Shown piece after piece: positions 1-9,131 of a stretch of 64,000 bases of DNA (its first letter is position 1; each line of letters opens with the position of its first letter). The notes below the pieces were generated by a model. The model was not told the origin of the DNA. It ran no database searches and was given only the letters and a program-made list of their open reading frames with translations. The stretch spans positions 558,001-622,000 of the forward strand of contig NZ_AUFX01000004.1 in the NCBI RefSeq assembly GCF_000426725.1. The letters run 5' to 3'. The position numbers and the translations under genes are program-made. The stretch comes from Sporocytophaga myxococcoides DSM 11118. Lineage in GTDB: Bacteria > Bacteroidota > Bacteroidia > Cytophagales > Cytophagaceae.

Positions 1-149
1 CATAGCAAAAAGATTTAGAAAAAAGTTAAACAACAATTAAAAACACTGGACAACTTCCAGAAAATTATAATGTTAACGATAAATTAAGTTTATTTATTTA
101 TCAGGAAATGAAAAATAATTTTCCACACTTTTGATTATAAAAAATTCTT

Positions 150-395
150 TTAAAAATTTGCGCCTGAGCTCGATTCCAACATACGCAGCCGCTCTTCCAG
201 AACCCTGATCCGATCCTGGAGTATTATCATTTCGGCTGAAAGTGAATCTGCCAAAATCATTAAATTTTCCCCATGATCCAAGTGGTCCATCTGTACATAA
301 ATCTTCCCTTCAATTTTTACAATCTCTACATCTTTCCTCGTAATAGCCTCCCCGTTATCACAAGTTTTAATATTAATTTCCATAGCTGTAACCAT
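150..395 (-). CDS. small hypothetical protein with C-terminal coiled coil
   Basis: An 81-residue protein that I do not recognise. The first half is mixed alpha/beta in character (KTCDNGEAITRKDVEIVKIE). The second half, about residues 45-75, is a leucine/isoleucine-rich heptad pattern (LADSLSAEMIILQDRIRVLE) predicted to form a coiled coil, so it probably oligomerises or binds a partner. No signal peptide or membrane segment is visible. An alternative ATG lies four codons in. It sits 16 bases downstream of, and on the same strand as, the XRE-type regulator at 412-837 and is probably co-transcribed with it. A role as regulator partner or accessory protein is inference only. Confidence 0.5.
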   Translation of the reverse strand: MVTAMEINIKTCDNGEAITRKDVEIVKIEGKIYVQMDHLDHGENLMILADSLSAEMIILQDRIRVLEERLRMLESSSGANF

Positions 396-411
396 TTTTT
401 ATAAAAATCTA

Positions 412-837
412 CTAGCCGCCCTTTTCCTTTTCTATTAATTTCTGATAAAAATCCAGTAATTCTTTAAGATCTTCGTTAGTAGAAACCGCCATTTCCAAGG
501 ACTTCTTATAAACATTGAGAGTAAGTTCCTGGTAACTGATCAGGGATTTCAGATTTTCGATTTCCATTTTCAGATACTCAGGTTTTTCTCTAATGTCAGA
601 AACCGCATTATCATTTTTATACATTTCCCCTTCCTCAAACAATAACCAATAAAGATTAAGATCCGGCACCTCTCGTACGACACTTATAAACTTGTCAACT
701 CCGTATTTCTTTCCCTTTATAATGTTATAAATTTGAGTCCCTGCCGTATCACTGGCTTTACCTAACTCATTAATTTTCATCCTTTTCGTATCTAGAAATT
801 GCTTTAAGCGTTTCCCTACGAGAGATAAATCAATCAT
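412..837 (-). CDS. phage-repressor-like helix-turn-helix protein with coiled-coil tail
   Basis: A 141-residue protein. Residues about 5-60 form a lambda-repressor-like helix-turn-helix: VGKRLKQFLDTKRMKINELG followed by a short recognition-helix region. It is followed by LYWLLFEEGEMY, which resembles the WLLTGxGxM motif common in Bacteroidota phage-repressor-type XRE proteins. Residues about 80-140 are a charged coiled coil (KMEIENLKSLISYQELTLNV), likely a dimerisation tail that replaces the LexA-like peptidase of true phage repressors. It probably binds DNA and autoregulates. It lies upstream of the 81-residue gene on the same strand. The family call is secure; targets are unknown. Confidence 0.75.
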   Translation of the reverse strand: MIDLSLVGKRLKQFLDTKRMKINELGKASDTAGTQIYNIIKGKKYGVDKFISVVREVPDLNLYWLLFEEGEMYKNDNAVSDIREKPEYLKMEIENLKSLISYQELTLNVYKKSLEMAVSTNEDLKELLDFYQKLIEKEKGG

Positions 838-1026
838 TTTTTACTGGCGGTTAAATTATGATTAAAATATTTATTTACAACATGTTAAATCTATAAAAAT
901 AAAAGATATGAATAAAGTTATATGCTAAAACTATTTTCTCCCTAAGAAAATATTAAAAAACTACAAAAAATATAATTTCAAATTGACTATCAAGGATTTA
1001 TACTAGAAAAATCTAAAAAATCTAAG

Positions 1027-1335
1027 CTAAACCTTCTTTTTCAATGCTTCAATCAAGTCTTTTTGAAGGTTCATGATTTCTTTATCCTTTTCTTCAATAA
1101 GTTTTTTACAAATATTAGGGGTTGCTGAAGAGCTGGAACCATACAAAAGAACTTCAACTACATCCATCCCATAAAAAGCTGCAAGTTTTTCAAGCTTGGA
1201 AAGTGTTATATCTGTTAACCCCCTTTCCAATTTTGAATAGGTAGAAAGTGAAATCTCCATTTCAAAAGCTAGAGCGTCCTGGCTTATTCCCTTTGAGATT
1301 CTGAGTGATTTTAAAATGTTACCAAGATCTTTCAT
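1027..1335 (-). CDS. XRE-family transcriptional regulator
   Basis: A 102-residue regulator when started at the ATG giving MKDLGNILKSLRISKGISQD; an in-frame start 12 codons upstream adds a hydrophobic stretch that does not fit the family. Residues about 4-60 are a canonical HTH_3 domain (SQDALAFEMEISLSTYSKLE, then RGLTDITLSKLEKLAAFYGM). A short coiled-coil tail (EEKDKEIMNLQKDLIEALKK) follows. It is divergent from the 64-residue gene at 1462; the region between holds a nested palindrome that is a plausible operator. Likely a small autoregulated DNA-binding protein; target genes cannot be told from sequence. Confidence 0.8.
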   Translation of the reverse strand: MKDLGNILKSLRISKGISQDALAFEMEISLSTYSKLERGLTDITLSKLEKLAAFYGMDVVEVLLYGSSSSATPNICKKLIEEKDKEIMNLQKDLIEALKKKV

Positions 1336-1372
1336 GATACAGGGTAAATCTAAAGGTAAAAATAACCACATG

Positions 1373-1413
1373 TAAAGTATATTTTAACAATACTTATGTA
1401 TTATTATACTTTA
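1373..1413. promoter_or_regulatory. nested inverted repeats, candidate operator
   Basis: A perfect 9-base inverted repeat, TAAAGTATA (1373-1381) and TATACTTTA (1405-1413), encloses a second perfect inverted repeat, AATAC (1389-1393) and GTATT (1398-1402). It lies between the divergent XRE regulator and the small gene at 1462, where an autoregulatory operator would be expected. AT-rich palindromes occur by chance in such DNA, so this is a candidate only. Confidence 0.45.
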
Positions 1414-1461
1414 AATGTGTAATATTATACCTATATTTAAACTTTTTAAACTCAAAATGCT

Positions 1462-1656
1462 ATGGAGACAAACAAAGAAACAAACTACATCTATGTAAGA
1501 AGGCTACATACAAAAATCTTATATCTTGAGGCCTGCACTTTTAGCCTGGAAAATGCTATTTTATTATATGAAATGAATCAAATAGATTTCGATGAACTTA
1601 AAGAGATAACGACTAGCCAATTTGAAAAAATAAAAAGGGAAATTGCTGATTTATAA
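1462..1656 (+). CDS. small hypothetical protein
   Basis: A 64-residue, mostly helical, charged protein (YIYVRRLHTKILYLEACTFS ... DFDELKEITTSQFEKIKREI) that I do not recognise. No signal peptide, membrane segment or metal motif is visible. It is divergent from the XRE regulator at 1027-1335 and shares its palindromic upstream region, so it may be that regulator's target. Coding status rests on context and the clean ATG start; it could be spurious. Confidence 0.4.
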   Translation: METNKETNYIYVRRLHTKILYLEACTFSLENAILLYEMNQIDFDELKEITTSQFEKIKREIADL

Positions 1657-1782
1657 AAGATAGCTTTCAAAAATCCTTATTTATTATGGTTCAAAAAGTA
1701 CTAAGTTAAACGCTAAGCAATTCGCAATTTTCCCTGAAATTTCTTATTTTTATATAGGTTCTTTTTTAACTGAGAATTAAAA

Positions 1783-2625
1783 ATGGGAGAGTTTTCAACC
1801 AACACAGCATTATTATTTAGTGTTGTTATAATGTTTCTCACGGTATATTTCTCTTATCGTGGATTTAAAGACAAGGTCTTTTTTGAAAAATACCTGTTCA
1901 GGGTAGATAATATTTTAGTTTCCAAGGACTACAAAAGATTACTTACTTCCGGTCTTCTTCATGGGAACTGGTTTCATCTCATTTTTAACATGTACGCTTT
2001 CTTTTCTTTTTCAGAAGCATTGGAAAGTCAAATGGGATCAGGGCAATACTTGATGATTTACTTTTTCAGTCTTGTAGGCGGAAGTTTGTTTGCGCTTTAT
2101 ATTCATAGAAATCATGGTGATTATAGCGCGATTGGTGCTTCTGGAGCAATTTGCGGATTAATCTTTGCCTCTGTTGCCCTATTTCCAGGAATCTCAATTG
2201 GTTTAATATTAATTCCTGCACAAATCCCTGGTTGGTTATTTGCTTTGATATTTGTTGCAATTTCCATTTATGGGATAAAATCCAATGCCGGAAATATTGG
2301 CCATGATGCACATCTCGGAGGTGCTCTAGCAGGTATGCTGGTGGCAATAGCAATGAACCCTGAAATAATTTTCTACAATTATATCCCAATTCTTTGCCTT
2401 CTTACTCCTACTATTATATTCCTATATTTTATCCTGGCTATGCCTGAAATCCTTTTGATTAATACTTCTTTTAGTTCAAGGAATAGCTATATGAGTAAGG
2501 ATGAAGAATATAATCTCAAGAAATTCAACAAACAGAAAGATATAGACAGGATACTTGACAAAATCAACGAAAAAGGCTTAGATAGTCTCACCAGCAGGGA
2601 AAAGGAATTACTTGATGAATTTTAA
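1783..2625 (+). CDS. rhomboid-family intramembrane serine protease
   Basis: A 280-residue polytopic membrane protein. Rhomboids cut transmembrane helices of substrate proteins inside the membrane using a Ser-His dyad. Visible motifs are HGNWFHLIFN (residues 60-69), the nucleophile motif GASGA with Ser120, and HDAHLGGALAG with the catalytic His177. About six hydrophobic helices span residues 8-220. A soluble C-terminal tail of about 40 residues (YNLKKFNKQKDIDRILDKIN) follows; such tails occur in Bacteroidota rhomboids. It is transcribed alone, in the same direction as the lipoprotein gene at 2742. Family and active site are clear; the substrate is unknown. Confidence 0.93.
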   Translation: MGEFSTNTALLFSVVIMFLTVYFSYRGFKDKVFFEKYLFRVDNILVSKDYKRLLTSGLLHGNWFHLIFNMYAFFSFSEALESQMGSGQYLMIYFFSLVGGSLFALYIHRNHGDYSAIGASGAICGLIFASVALFPGISIGLILIPAQIPGWLFALIFVAISIYGIKSNAGNIGHDAHLGGALAGMLVAIAMNPEIIFYNYIPILCLLTPTIIFLYFILAMPEILLINTSFSSRNSYMSKDEEYNLKKFNKQKDIDRILDKINEKGLDSLTSREKELLDEF

Positions 2626-2741
2626 ATCACACTTCCAATTGATCCATGCTTTTAACTTATTCCTTTATCCAATCTTCCCGAAACATCCAAATTGGTTCTT
2701 TTACCAAAAACAGGTATTTTTAAAGAATTAAACCATAATCC

Positions 2742-3545
2742 ATGAAAAAAAATATTTCATATTTATCCATTTCAGCAATGGCATTTTTACTATGCTTTGC
2801 GTCTTGTAAGAAGGATAAAGATTCTGCTGTTACACCTGCTAACCCTTGCAAAGTAGCAGAGGTCAAAGGAGCTAATGATCAGGTATTGTCAACAAGTGAA
2901 TATTCGTCTGATGGAAAAATCACTAAGGTAACTGACAATGCATCTGGTGAATATACTACATATGATTACGACAGCGCTTATGTCAGAACTTATACTAAAG
3001 GGATTGACGGAAAATTAAAAAGCACCTCTAAAATCGAAGTAAATAAGTACGGATTTGCAGCGAAAAGCTTTAACAAAACAATAGGGAATGATTCCATTAC
3101 TTATGACTCTGTTTATTACCAATATAATGGAGATGGATATCTTACCAGAGAAATCATTTATACTTATATCTATAACACTTCAGGAGAAGTTCTTTCCAAA
3201 GATGCCTATGTAACTACTTATGAAGTTAAAGGAGGAAATGTAGTACAAAGCACAAACTCTAAAGTGGGAGACGAAATGATGCTTCTTATTACGAAATACG
3301 AATATGATACAAGTGTAGAAAACAAATCTGGCATCTCTCTTACAGGATCCAATACAGATCCTATCCCAACAGGTAAAAGCACTAAAAATCCCATTAGCAA
3401 AGTTACCTATCCGTTTGGCTTAACCACTGATGAAATAAGCTACAGCTATGATGATAAAGGAAACGTAACAGAAGTTAAGACAAAACATAATACAGTTTCC
3501 GGATCTACTGAAACTACTTCTAAAGTCTCATATATCTGTCAATAA
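2742..3545 (+). CDS. lipoprotein with YD/RHS-like repeats
   Basis: A 267-residue predicted lipoprotein with an SPII signal ending FASC (Cys22), followed by KKDKDS. The mature part contains short beta-strand repeats built around tyrosine and aspartate: TTYDYDSAYVRTYTKGIDGK, ITYDSVYYQYNGDGYLTREI, TKYEYDTS and ISYSYDDKGNVTEV. These resemble single YD/RHS-type repeats, as seen in many uncharacterised Bacteroidota lipoproteins. It probably sits on the outer membrane, possibly facing outwards. A strong bidirectional terminator follows. Function is unknown; sugar-binding or structural roles are guesses. Confidence 0.75.
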   Translation: MKKNISYLSISAMAFLLCFASCKKDKDSAVTPANPCKVAEVKGANDQVLSTSEYSSDGKITKVTDNASGEYTTYDYDSAYVRTYTKGIDGKLKSTSKIEVNKYGFAAKSFNKTIGNDSITYDSVYYQYNGDGYLTREIIYTYIYNTSGEVLSKDAYVTTYEVKGGNVVQSTNSKVGDEMMLLITKYEYDTSVENKSGISLTGSNTDPIPTGKSTKNPISKVTYPFGLTTDEISYSYDDKGNVTEVKTKHNTVSGSTETTSKVSYICQ

Positions 3546-3563
3546 ATTCAACGATAATAATTA

Positions 3564-3604
3564 AAAAAGAAAAGGCTGTCTTATAAAGGACAGCCTTTTC
3601 TTTT
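3564..3604. terminator. bidirectional rho-independent terminator
   Basis: A hairpin with GGCTGTC (3574-3580) pairing with GACAGCC (3589-3595), extended by an A-rich left flank and a TTTTCTTTT right flank, between two convergent genes. It can terminate the lipoprotein gene on the plus strand and the large T9SS gene on the minus strand. Confidence 0.85.
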
Positions 3605-3623
3605 GTCATATTTTTAATAGAGT

Positions 3624-6600
3624 TTATCTTTTTATAAATCTCTTAGTTAATAATCCTTCAGCTGAGCTTAGTTTTAACAAATACTGTCCACCACTTAGAT
3701 TTTCAATATTAATTTCAATCACCTCCTGATTGGAATACTCGGTAAAAACAATTTGCCCCAGAACATCAACGATTTCCAGCCTTCTTGTTTCTGCAGCAGC
3801 ATTTTCCAAATGAACAGTGATCTGATTATCGGCAGGTACAGGAAATACTTGTACCTGGGCTGAAGAAAGCCTGGAATTTATTCCTGTAATCAGAATATCT
3901 GCAAGCACTGACATTTCTCCTTCACAGCCTTCAATTACAGTTTTAACACCATAAAAACCTGTCTTGGCAGCCCATAAACTACTGCTCACTTCACCATCAA
4001 TAGGTTGATTATTAAAATACCATTGGTTTCCTTCCTCATCACTCGAGGTTAACAATATTGTTCCGTCTTCAAAAGCTGCCTGGGTTATTTCAGGTTGGCC
4101 AGGTATTACACAAAATGAACGTATTACTGGTGTTGCAGGAGCAAATTCGTCATTCCCTTCCTGTTTGGCTTTAATTTTTGCCATTCCCGGACTAATGATC
4201 TGAACTTTATTTCCCTCTACTATAACATTAGAGGATACGGCTTCGAAAGTCACCGGCAATTGTGCATTTGAATTGGCTACTATTGTAAAATCATTACTAG
4301 TAATCGATTTGTCAGGTATAGGATCAAATGTGATGTATTGAATTTCCCTGTCTACATATACCTTAAAATCCTCCAGAGTATAGGCCCCTTCAGTATCTGT
4401 AGCTTTAATGAAAACATCTGCACTGCCGGAACCCAGACAGATTAAAGTTAAAATATTGCCATCAACAGACACATCAACAACACTTCTATCTGACGATGTT
4501 ACTTCAACCAATAGATCTCCAAATGGATCAACATCATCTGTTAAAACAGTATCCAGACTAATTCTGTAAACAGTTCCGAATTTTCCGGAGAGAGCTTCAA
4601 TAGCAGTAAAGCCAGGTTTCAGATTCGTTCTTTGAATTACAAAAAGTCCAAACGGGTTTGTCAAGCCATCACCAATTGTTATTGCCGACTTTGTTCCATC
4701 TGCTTTATATTGTAATAAACTTTGATTGCCTTGATTCACAACATAAAGCAATTCCTGCTTTTGCTGGAAATCTAATCCCGCCGGCCAATTAAGGTCTCCT
4801 GAACCAGAAACCAATTCTTTACTTCCATCAGTAAGGTTTAACTTATAAACTTCGTCAGCTCCTGAAGCAAGGCTGCCACCGTCTGCAACATAGATATTCT
4901 CCTGATCCTTCAATGCAATATCTAGTGGAAGTAAGACATCACTACCGCTGTTTATAGTTATAACAGAATTGTTGGGTGAAATTTTCAATATTGAACTTGG
5001 TGCTCCGAAAAACACACCTCCATTTCCTACAATCAAGTCTCCGTTTCTTAATTGCAATATTCCACTTGCAAATTGCAGATCGCCTCCTTGATAAACAGAC
5101 TCAACAAATCCGGTTGCGGTATCTATTCTGACCACCCCATTCATACCATCAGCCATAACCAAATTACCTTCTCTGTTCATAATCATGGCAGGGGCCAGGG
5201 GGTCAGAAGGTAGCATGCTGAAACGAGTTACTTCAACCAGCAGTGTTTGTAATCCAGTTTCAGGATTTATTTTAACCAGACCTGATTCTGCATCCAATAC
5301 AAATAAACTTGTTCCATTTTTATAATAAATGTTCCTTGCATCTTTAATGTATTCTCCTGAAGCTATAATGCTGTCTTGAGATGTAACAGGATCTATAATC
5401 CTTATTTTATCAACATCAGCTATCAGCAGATCTCCTTCGTCCAGAGAAGGCTTTATGTGGACATAATAAGCAGTCGCTGGCGACTCATTTCCTGCATCAT
5501 CAATCGCTTTGAAGAAAAATACATCTGTTCCAAACATGCTGCTAACAGGCTTATAGATAAAAGCTCCATCTTCTGTGATCTCCACCTTACCTTTCAGACC
5601 ATCTGCAACGAGGCTAAAAGTTATATCGCCATTTTCTGCATCAGAAGCTGAAAGATTACCAGATACATCAACATTTTCTTTGGTAGTAATATGCTCTGAT
5701 TTAGCATAGGGTGCAGAATTGATAAGATTCACAATAACACTGGCAACATTACTAAATCCGGAACCATCATTAGCCCTGAAAGTGAAAAGATCTGTTCCTG
5801 AAAAAGCAGAATTGGAAGAATACACAAAGCTACCATCTTCCTTTACACTGACTGAGCCATGCGTAGGCTGATCAACGATCTCGAAAGTCAAGCTGTTTTT
5901 CTCCGGATCACTAGCCTTCAACTGGCCCGAGTAACTTCCTTTATAAGAAGCATTGATGGTATCAGATTTGGCTACAGGCAAATCATTTACCGAAACAATC
6001 TCAATTTTAAAAGTAAATAGTGAAGAACCTATTTCTGGCGAAATCGCATTTTTTCCATCCTTAACACTGAAAGAAAATTCATCTTCAAAAAAGTCATCTC
6101 CGCCATTATGAACAAAACTTAAATTGCCATTTTCCAGATCTTTGAATGTAAATGAATCTGACTTCTTCAGAGTATCACCTTTGAGCACCAAATATCCGGT
6201 TTCATTTTTAACTGGATTGTCAAGTGTCAGAGTAGGGTCAAAAGAAAAAATTATGAATTCAGAAGAACTTTCATCATAGATATTTAAAAGCTCTGAGTTG
6301 ATGATTTCTTTGCCTCCTTCATTAACTGTGAGTCCAAGATTCGTTTCAACTGTTGGAGAAAGATTGTACCAATAGAAACCCTGCTTACCTATGAAATAAG
6401 CCGAAGTTGGGTCTGCAGGAATTGCTTTTGTTTCATAAAACTCCTGATATGGCATATAATCCGCATTCGAAGAGAATGAAGCTTCTACAAGAAGATTTGC
6501 TTCAAGCTTATCACTTTCAGAAGAAAATTTTATCAAACCACCAATTTGAGAGGGCAAACCCAAACTACCTGGACTCACCAGAGGAAACGCTGCACCACCA

Positions 6601-7385
6601 CTTTTAGAAGTTCTTAAAGTAGCTCTTGTATAAACTATAGGAGCAGTTCCATCAATGGCGTCTATGAGTACCGACTTTCCTTTCCAAACCAGAATACCGT
6701 TGTCCAAACTGCTTTCATCCGCTGAAAATTTCATTACCTCATCATCAGATACAGCGAACCCGTCATAAGTAAGGCTTAGTGATAGCCGACCATCTGAATC
6801 TACGACCGGCCCCCAGTAGGTCCCTGTCTTTCCGGAAATTTTTACATTTTCAATATTAACCGAAAGGCCTCCTGAATAACCTGCATCACCGAAAGATTGT
6901 AGGTCCGCAGTGCCGGGCCATTGATTCTGTGAGGTATAAAGTAAATTACCTGGCCCAGCCAGATTAAGAATAAAAGTTTCATTATCGAGATCGTTAGAAT
7001 TAATGAATATTCTGGCAGTACTCATATCTCCTGAAGATGGGAAATAAGAAATTGAAAACACTGAAGAATCTCCTGGTTTTATTATAGAAGCAGAAGGGTC
7101 CTCTGTGAGAAAGAAATCGATGACTTTATTCAATCTTACCAAAGGCTCTCCGGTTAATTGAAGATCAGAATCTCCCGCATTCTTGATTGTAAAACTCAGC
7201 GATGGGGTTATTTCGGCAGCAGCAGGAAAAGCAACTGTACTGTTGTGGATCTGTTTAACTGCGCCTTGCCAAACCTCTATTTTCTGAGCTTGAGCATTGC
7301 CGGAAAAGAAGAAAAACATAGTAGCTAAAAAAATTCCGGAAGAAACTTTTGAGAGCAATGAATTTAAAGGGTAGTTATAGTGCAT
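3624..7385 (-). CDS. large multidomain T9SS-secreted protein (anchor-D, cadherin-like, NHL-type propeller)
   Basis: A 1253-residue secreted protein. In order: Sec signal peptide (1-34, ending NAQAQ); a choice-of-anchor-D-like Ig domain at about 45-145 (SFTIKNAGDSDLQL); a unique segment; two tandem cadherin-like domains at about 465-650 (PVAKSDTINASYKGSYSGQL and PYAKSEHITTKENVDVSGNL, each with a GSVSVKEDGSFVY-type strand); a propeller-like region at about 650-960 whose repeats name positions along an ordered track (LYVVNQGNQSLLQYKADGTK); Ig-like repeats; and a type A T9SS sorting domain from about 1172 (VQVFPVPADNQITVHLENAA, ending KRFIKR). It is probably exported across the outer membrane and anchored or released as an adhesin or matrix protein. 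It is monocistronic between a terminator and a kinase gene. Binding target unknown. Confidence 0.88.
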   Translation of the reverse strand: MHYNYPLNSLLSKVSSGIFLATMFFFFSGNAQAQKIEVWQGAVKQIHNSTVAFPAAAEITPSLSFTIKNAGDSDLQLTGEPLVRLNKVIDFFLTEDPSASIIKPGDSSVFSISYFPSSGDMSTARIFINSNDLDNETFILNLAGPGNLLYTSQNQWPGTADLQSFGDAGYSGGLSVNIENVKISGKTGTYWGPVVDSDGRLSLSLTYDGFAVSDDEVMKFSADESSLDNGILVWKGKSVLIDAIDGTAPIVYTRATLRTSKSGGAAFPLVSPGSLGLPSQIGGLIKFSSESDKLEANLLVEASFSSNADYMPYQEFYETKAIPADPTSAYFIGKQGFYWYNLSPTVETNLGLTVNEGGKEIINSELLNIYDESSSEFIIFSFDPTLTLDNPVKNETGYLVLKGDTLKKSDSFTFKDLENGNLSFVHNGGDDFFEDEFSFSVKDGKNAISPEIGSSLFTFKIEIVSVNDLPVAKSDTINASYKGSYSGQLKASDPEKNSLTFEIVDQPTHGSVSVKEDGSFVYSSNSAFSGTDLFTFRANDGSGFSNVASVIVNLINSAPYAKSEHITTKENVDVSGNLSASDAENGDITFSLVADGLKGKVEITEDGAFIYKPVSSMFGTDVFFFKAIDDAGNESPATAYYVHIKPSLDEGDLLIADVDKIRIIDPVTSQDSIIASGEYIKDARNIYYKNGTSLFVLDAESGLVKINPETGLQTLLVEVTRFSMLPSDPLAPAMIMNREGNLVMADGMNGVVRIDTATGFVESVYQGGDLQFASGILQLRNGDLIVGNGGVFFGAPSSILKISPNNSVITINSGSDVLLPLDIALKDQENIYVADGGSLASGADEVYKLNLTDGSKELVSGSGDLNWPAGLDFQQKQELLYVVNQGNQSLLQYKADGTKSAITIGDGLTNPFGLFVIQRTNLKPGFTAIEALSGKFGTVYRISLDTVLTDDVDPFGDLLVEVTSSDRSVVDVSVDGNILTLICLGSGSADVFIKATDTEGAYTLEDFKVYVDREIQYITFDPIPDKSITSNDFTIVANSNAQLPVTFEAVSSNVIVEGNKVQIISPGMAKIKAKQEGNDEFAPATPVIRSFCVIPGQPEITQAAFEDGTILLTSSDEEGNQWYFNNQPIDGEVSSSLWAAKTGFYGVKTVIEGCEGEMSVLADILITGINSRLSSAQVQVFPVPADNQITVHLENAAAETRRLEIVDVLGQIVFTEYSNQEVIEINIENLSGGQYLLKLSSAEGLLTKRFIKR

Positions 7386-7625
7386 ACCTTTATGATTTAA
7401 CTTTACAAACTAATGTTCAATTGATTTTCTACAGAAATGCGTAAAATGCAGAGTCCTGAATTGTCTGTGAAATTTGTACTATCCTTACATTTTACGAGAC
7501 AAAACAGAGTATGGTTTTGATAAACAGGTTATAAGCGTATTTTCAACCTATTGATTAATTAGATTAATAAATTCTTACCTGCAAATTCATTTTTACAAAA
7601 AGGAATAAAATACCTTACGAACAGT

Positions 7626-9065
7626 CTAATTTAAGCGATTTTTCAAAATAACTTTAAATATTGTTCCAAATTTCCGAGAACTTTCGGCGATAATCTCTCC
7701 CTCGAGCTTCTCAACGATAAGTTTAAGTATATACAATCCAAGCCCGGTTCCTGATGCATCCGGATGGAATCTTTTAAAAGGTTTAAATAGGTCATCTCCA
7801 TAACTTTCCAGATCCATTCCAGAGCCATTATCACGCACCTCCACAACAACATTACTACCCTGTCTGTAGGTCCTGACTGATATTTCCAGCTGGTGATCTG
7901 GTTTTCTGAATTGGATTGCATTTGTAACCAGTTCATTCAGCAGATAATAAATTTTCTCCTGAACGGAATATATTTCCGGTGCATCCTTAAAGTCTTCAGA
8001 AATCTTCACATTATAGTCTCTAATCCGAGGTCTCAAATGATTTATGACCTTTTCAAACTCTTCCCTAAAATACACAAGATCTCTGGCTTGGTAGCTTTCT
8101 TGCTGAATATCTGCAATGTTATTCAGATCATAAATAATATTATCCAGTGCAAGGACCGACTGCTCGAGCTTTTTGAGATACTCTCTTATGTCAGTTGGGG
8201 ATCTTGTTATTTCAATCAGGTTTAGCAGACCAAGCACGCTTGCAACAGGACCTCGAATCTTATGAGAAAGTGTGTAGGAGTATTCTAATAATTCCTGATT
8301 GTATCTGAAAAGTTCTTCCGTAACCTTTGAAAGATCTTTATCCCTTTCGCTAATTAACTTTTCTAGAATAAAGTTTTTGCTTTCCAGATCCACTTTCTGA
8401 GCCTGTACGGTTTCTGTTTTTCTTTTTAATGAATGCACCAGAAGCAGATTCTTTTTTTCAAATGACTCTATATTTTTTTTGAAAAATCCAAAGCTCCCAA
8501 TCAGGAAGGAATAGTAAAGAAAGAATACAACATTGGCAAAATAATACTTGTCATCCTGAAAACCCATCTGATAATAATCGACTCCGAATAAATAATGAAG
8601 GGGGTCAAACAATACAAGTGTCAATAACCCAAAAACCATACTGCTGAGTAATGCAACCTTTTCTTCCAACTGATAAACAGCAAGAGGGATAATACACAGC
8701 AGTAGCAGAGCGGTTCGGGGAAGGAAAAAATAAGCATCATGAATCGGTACACCTGACTTTTTATCAACAATGGTCATAATAAGCATACCGGAACAATTCG
8801 CCGCTGTAAGCAAAAATTTAGATGTCCGTATGTATCCATATTTTGACAAGAAAAGTGTAACCACATTTAGCAAAACTATTGAGACGAAAATTGCCACAAC
8901 AATAGGGCTAGATTGATACATAAAATAATCAAGTATTATAAATATGCTTAAAAGTATGGCAATACATAAAGCAATATTATTGGCAATGATAATATTTCTG
9001 TTTTCCCAGGTCTTATAGCCAGGTGATGTTCCGTAAATACTTAACCTTTTAAAAAATTTAAACAT
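7626..9065 (-). CDS. six-TM sensor histidine kinase
   Basis: A 479-residue membrane kinase. Six hydrophobic helices lie at about residues 26-47, 54-73, 84-100, 117-131, 136-153 and 176-194, with almost no extracytoplasmic domain, so it probably senses a membrane or intramembrane signal. A coiled coil leads to the HisKA motif YSYTLSHKIRGP with phospho-acceptor His268. The HATPase_c domain shows the N box NELVTNAIQF (377-386), DNGSGM (412-417) and GTGLGL (439-444). No receiver domain is attached and no response regulator gene is adjacent, so it is an orphan kinase here. The catalytic motifs are complete. The signal is unknown. Confidence 0.92.
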   Translation of the reverse strand: MFKFFKRLSIYGTSPGYKTWENRNIIIANNIALCIAILLSIFIILDYFMYQSSPIVVAIFVSIVLLNVVTLFLSKYGYIRTSKFLLTAANCSGMLIMTIVDKKSGVPIHDAYFFLPRTALLLLCIIPLAVYQLEEKVALLSSMVFGLLTLVLFDPLHYLFGVDYYQMGFQDDKYYFANVVFFLYYSFLIGSFGFFKKNIESFEKKNLLLVHSLKRKTETVQAQKVDLESKNFILEKLISERDKDLSKVTEELFRYNQELLEYSYTLSHKIRGPVASVLGLLNLIEITRSPTDIREYLKKLEQSVLALDNIIYDLNNIADIQQESYQARDLVYFREEFEKVINHLRPRIRDYNVKISEDFKDAPEIYSVQEKIYYLLNELVTNAIQFRKPDHQLEISVRTYRQGSNVVVEVRDNGSGMDLESYGDDLFKPFKRFHPDASGTGLGLYILKLIVEKLEGEIIAESSRKFGTIFKVILKNRLN

Positions 9066-9131
9066 AGTTATTATCTAGTTGCCCTTTTTCCATATAAAAC
9101 TTATTTACAATTTATGGTCGTTCTTCAATTA

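Noticed and set aside
150-1656. Prophage remnant
   Set aside because: Two repressor-like genes alone are insufficient: no integrase, structural, lysis or replication genes and no attachment repeats were seen.
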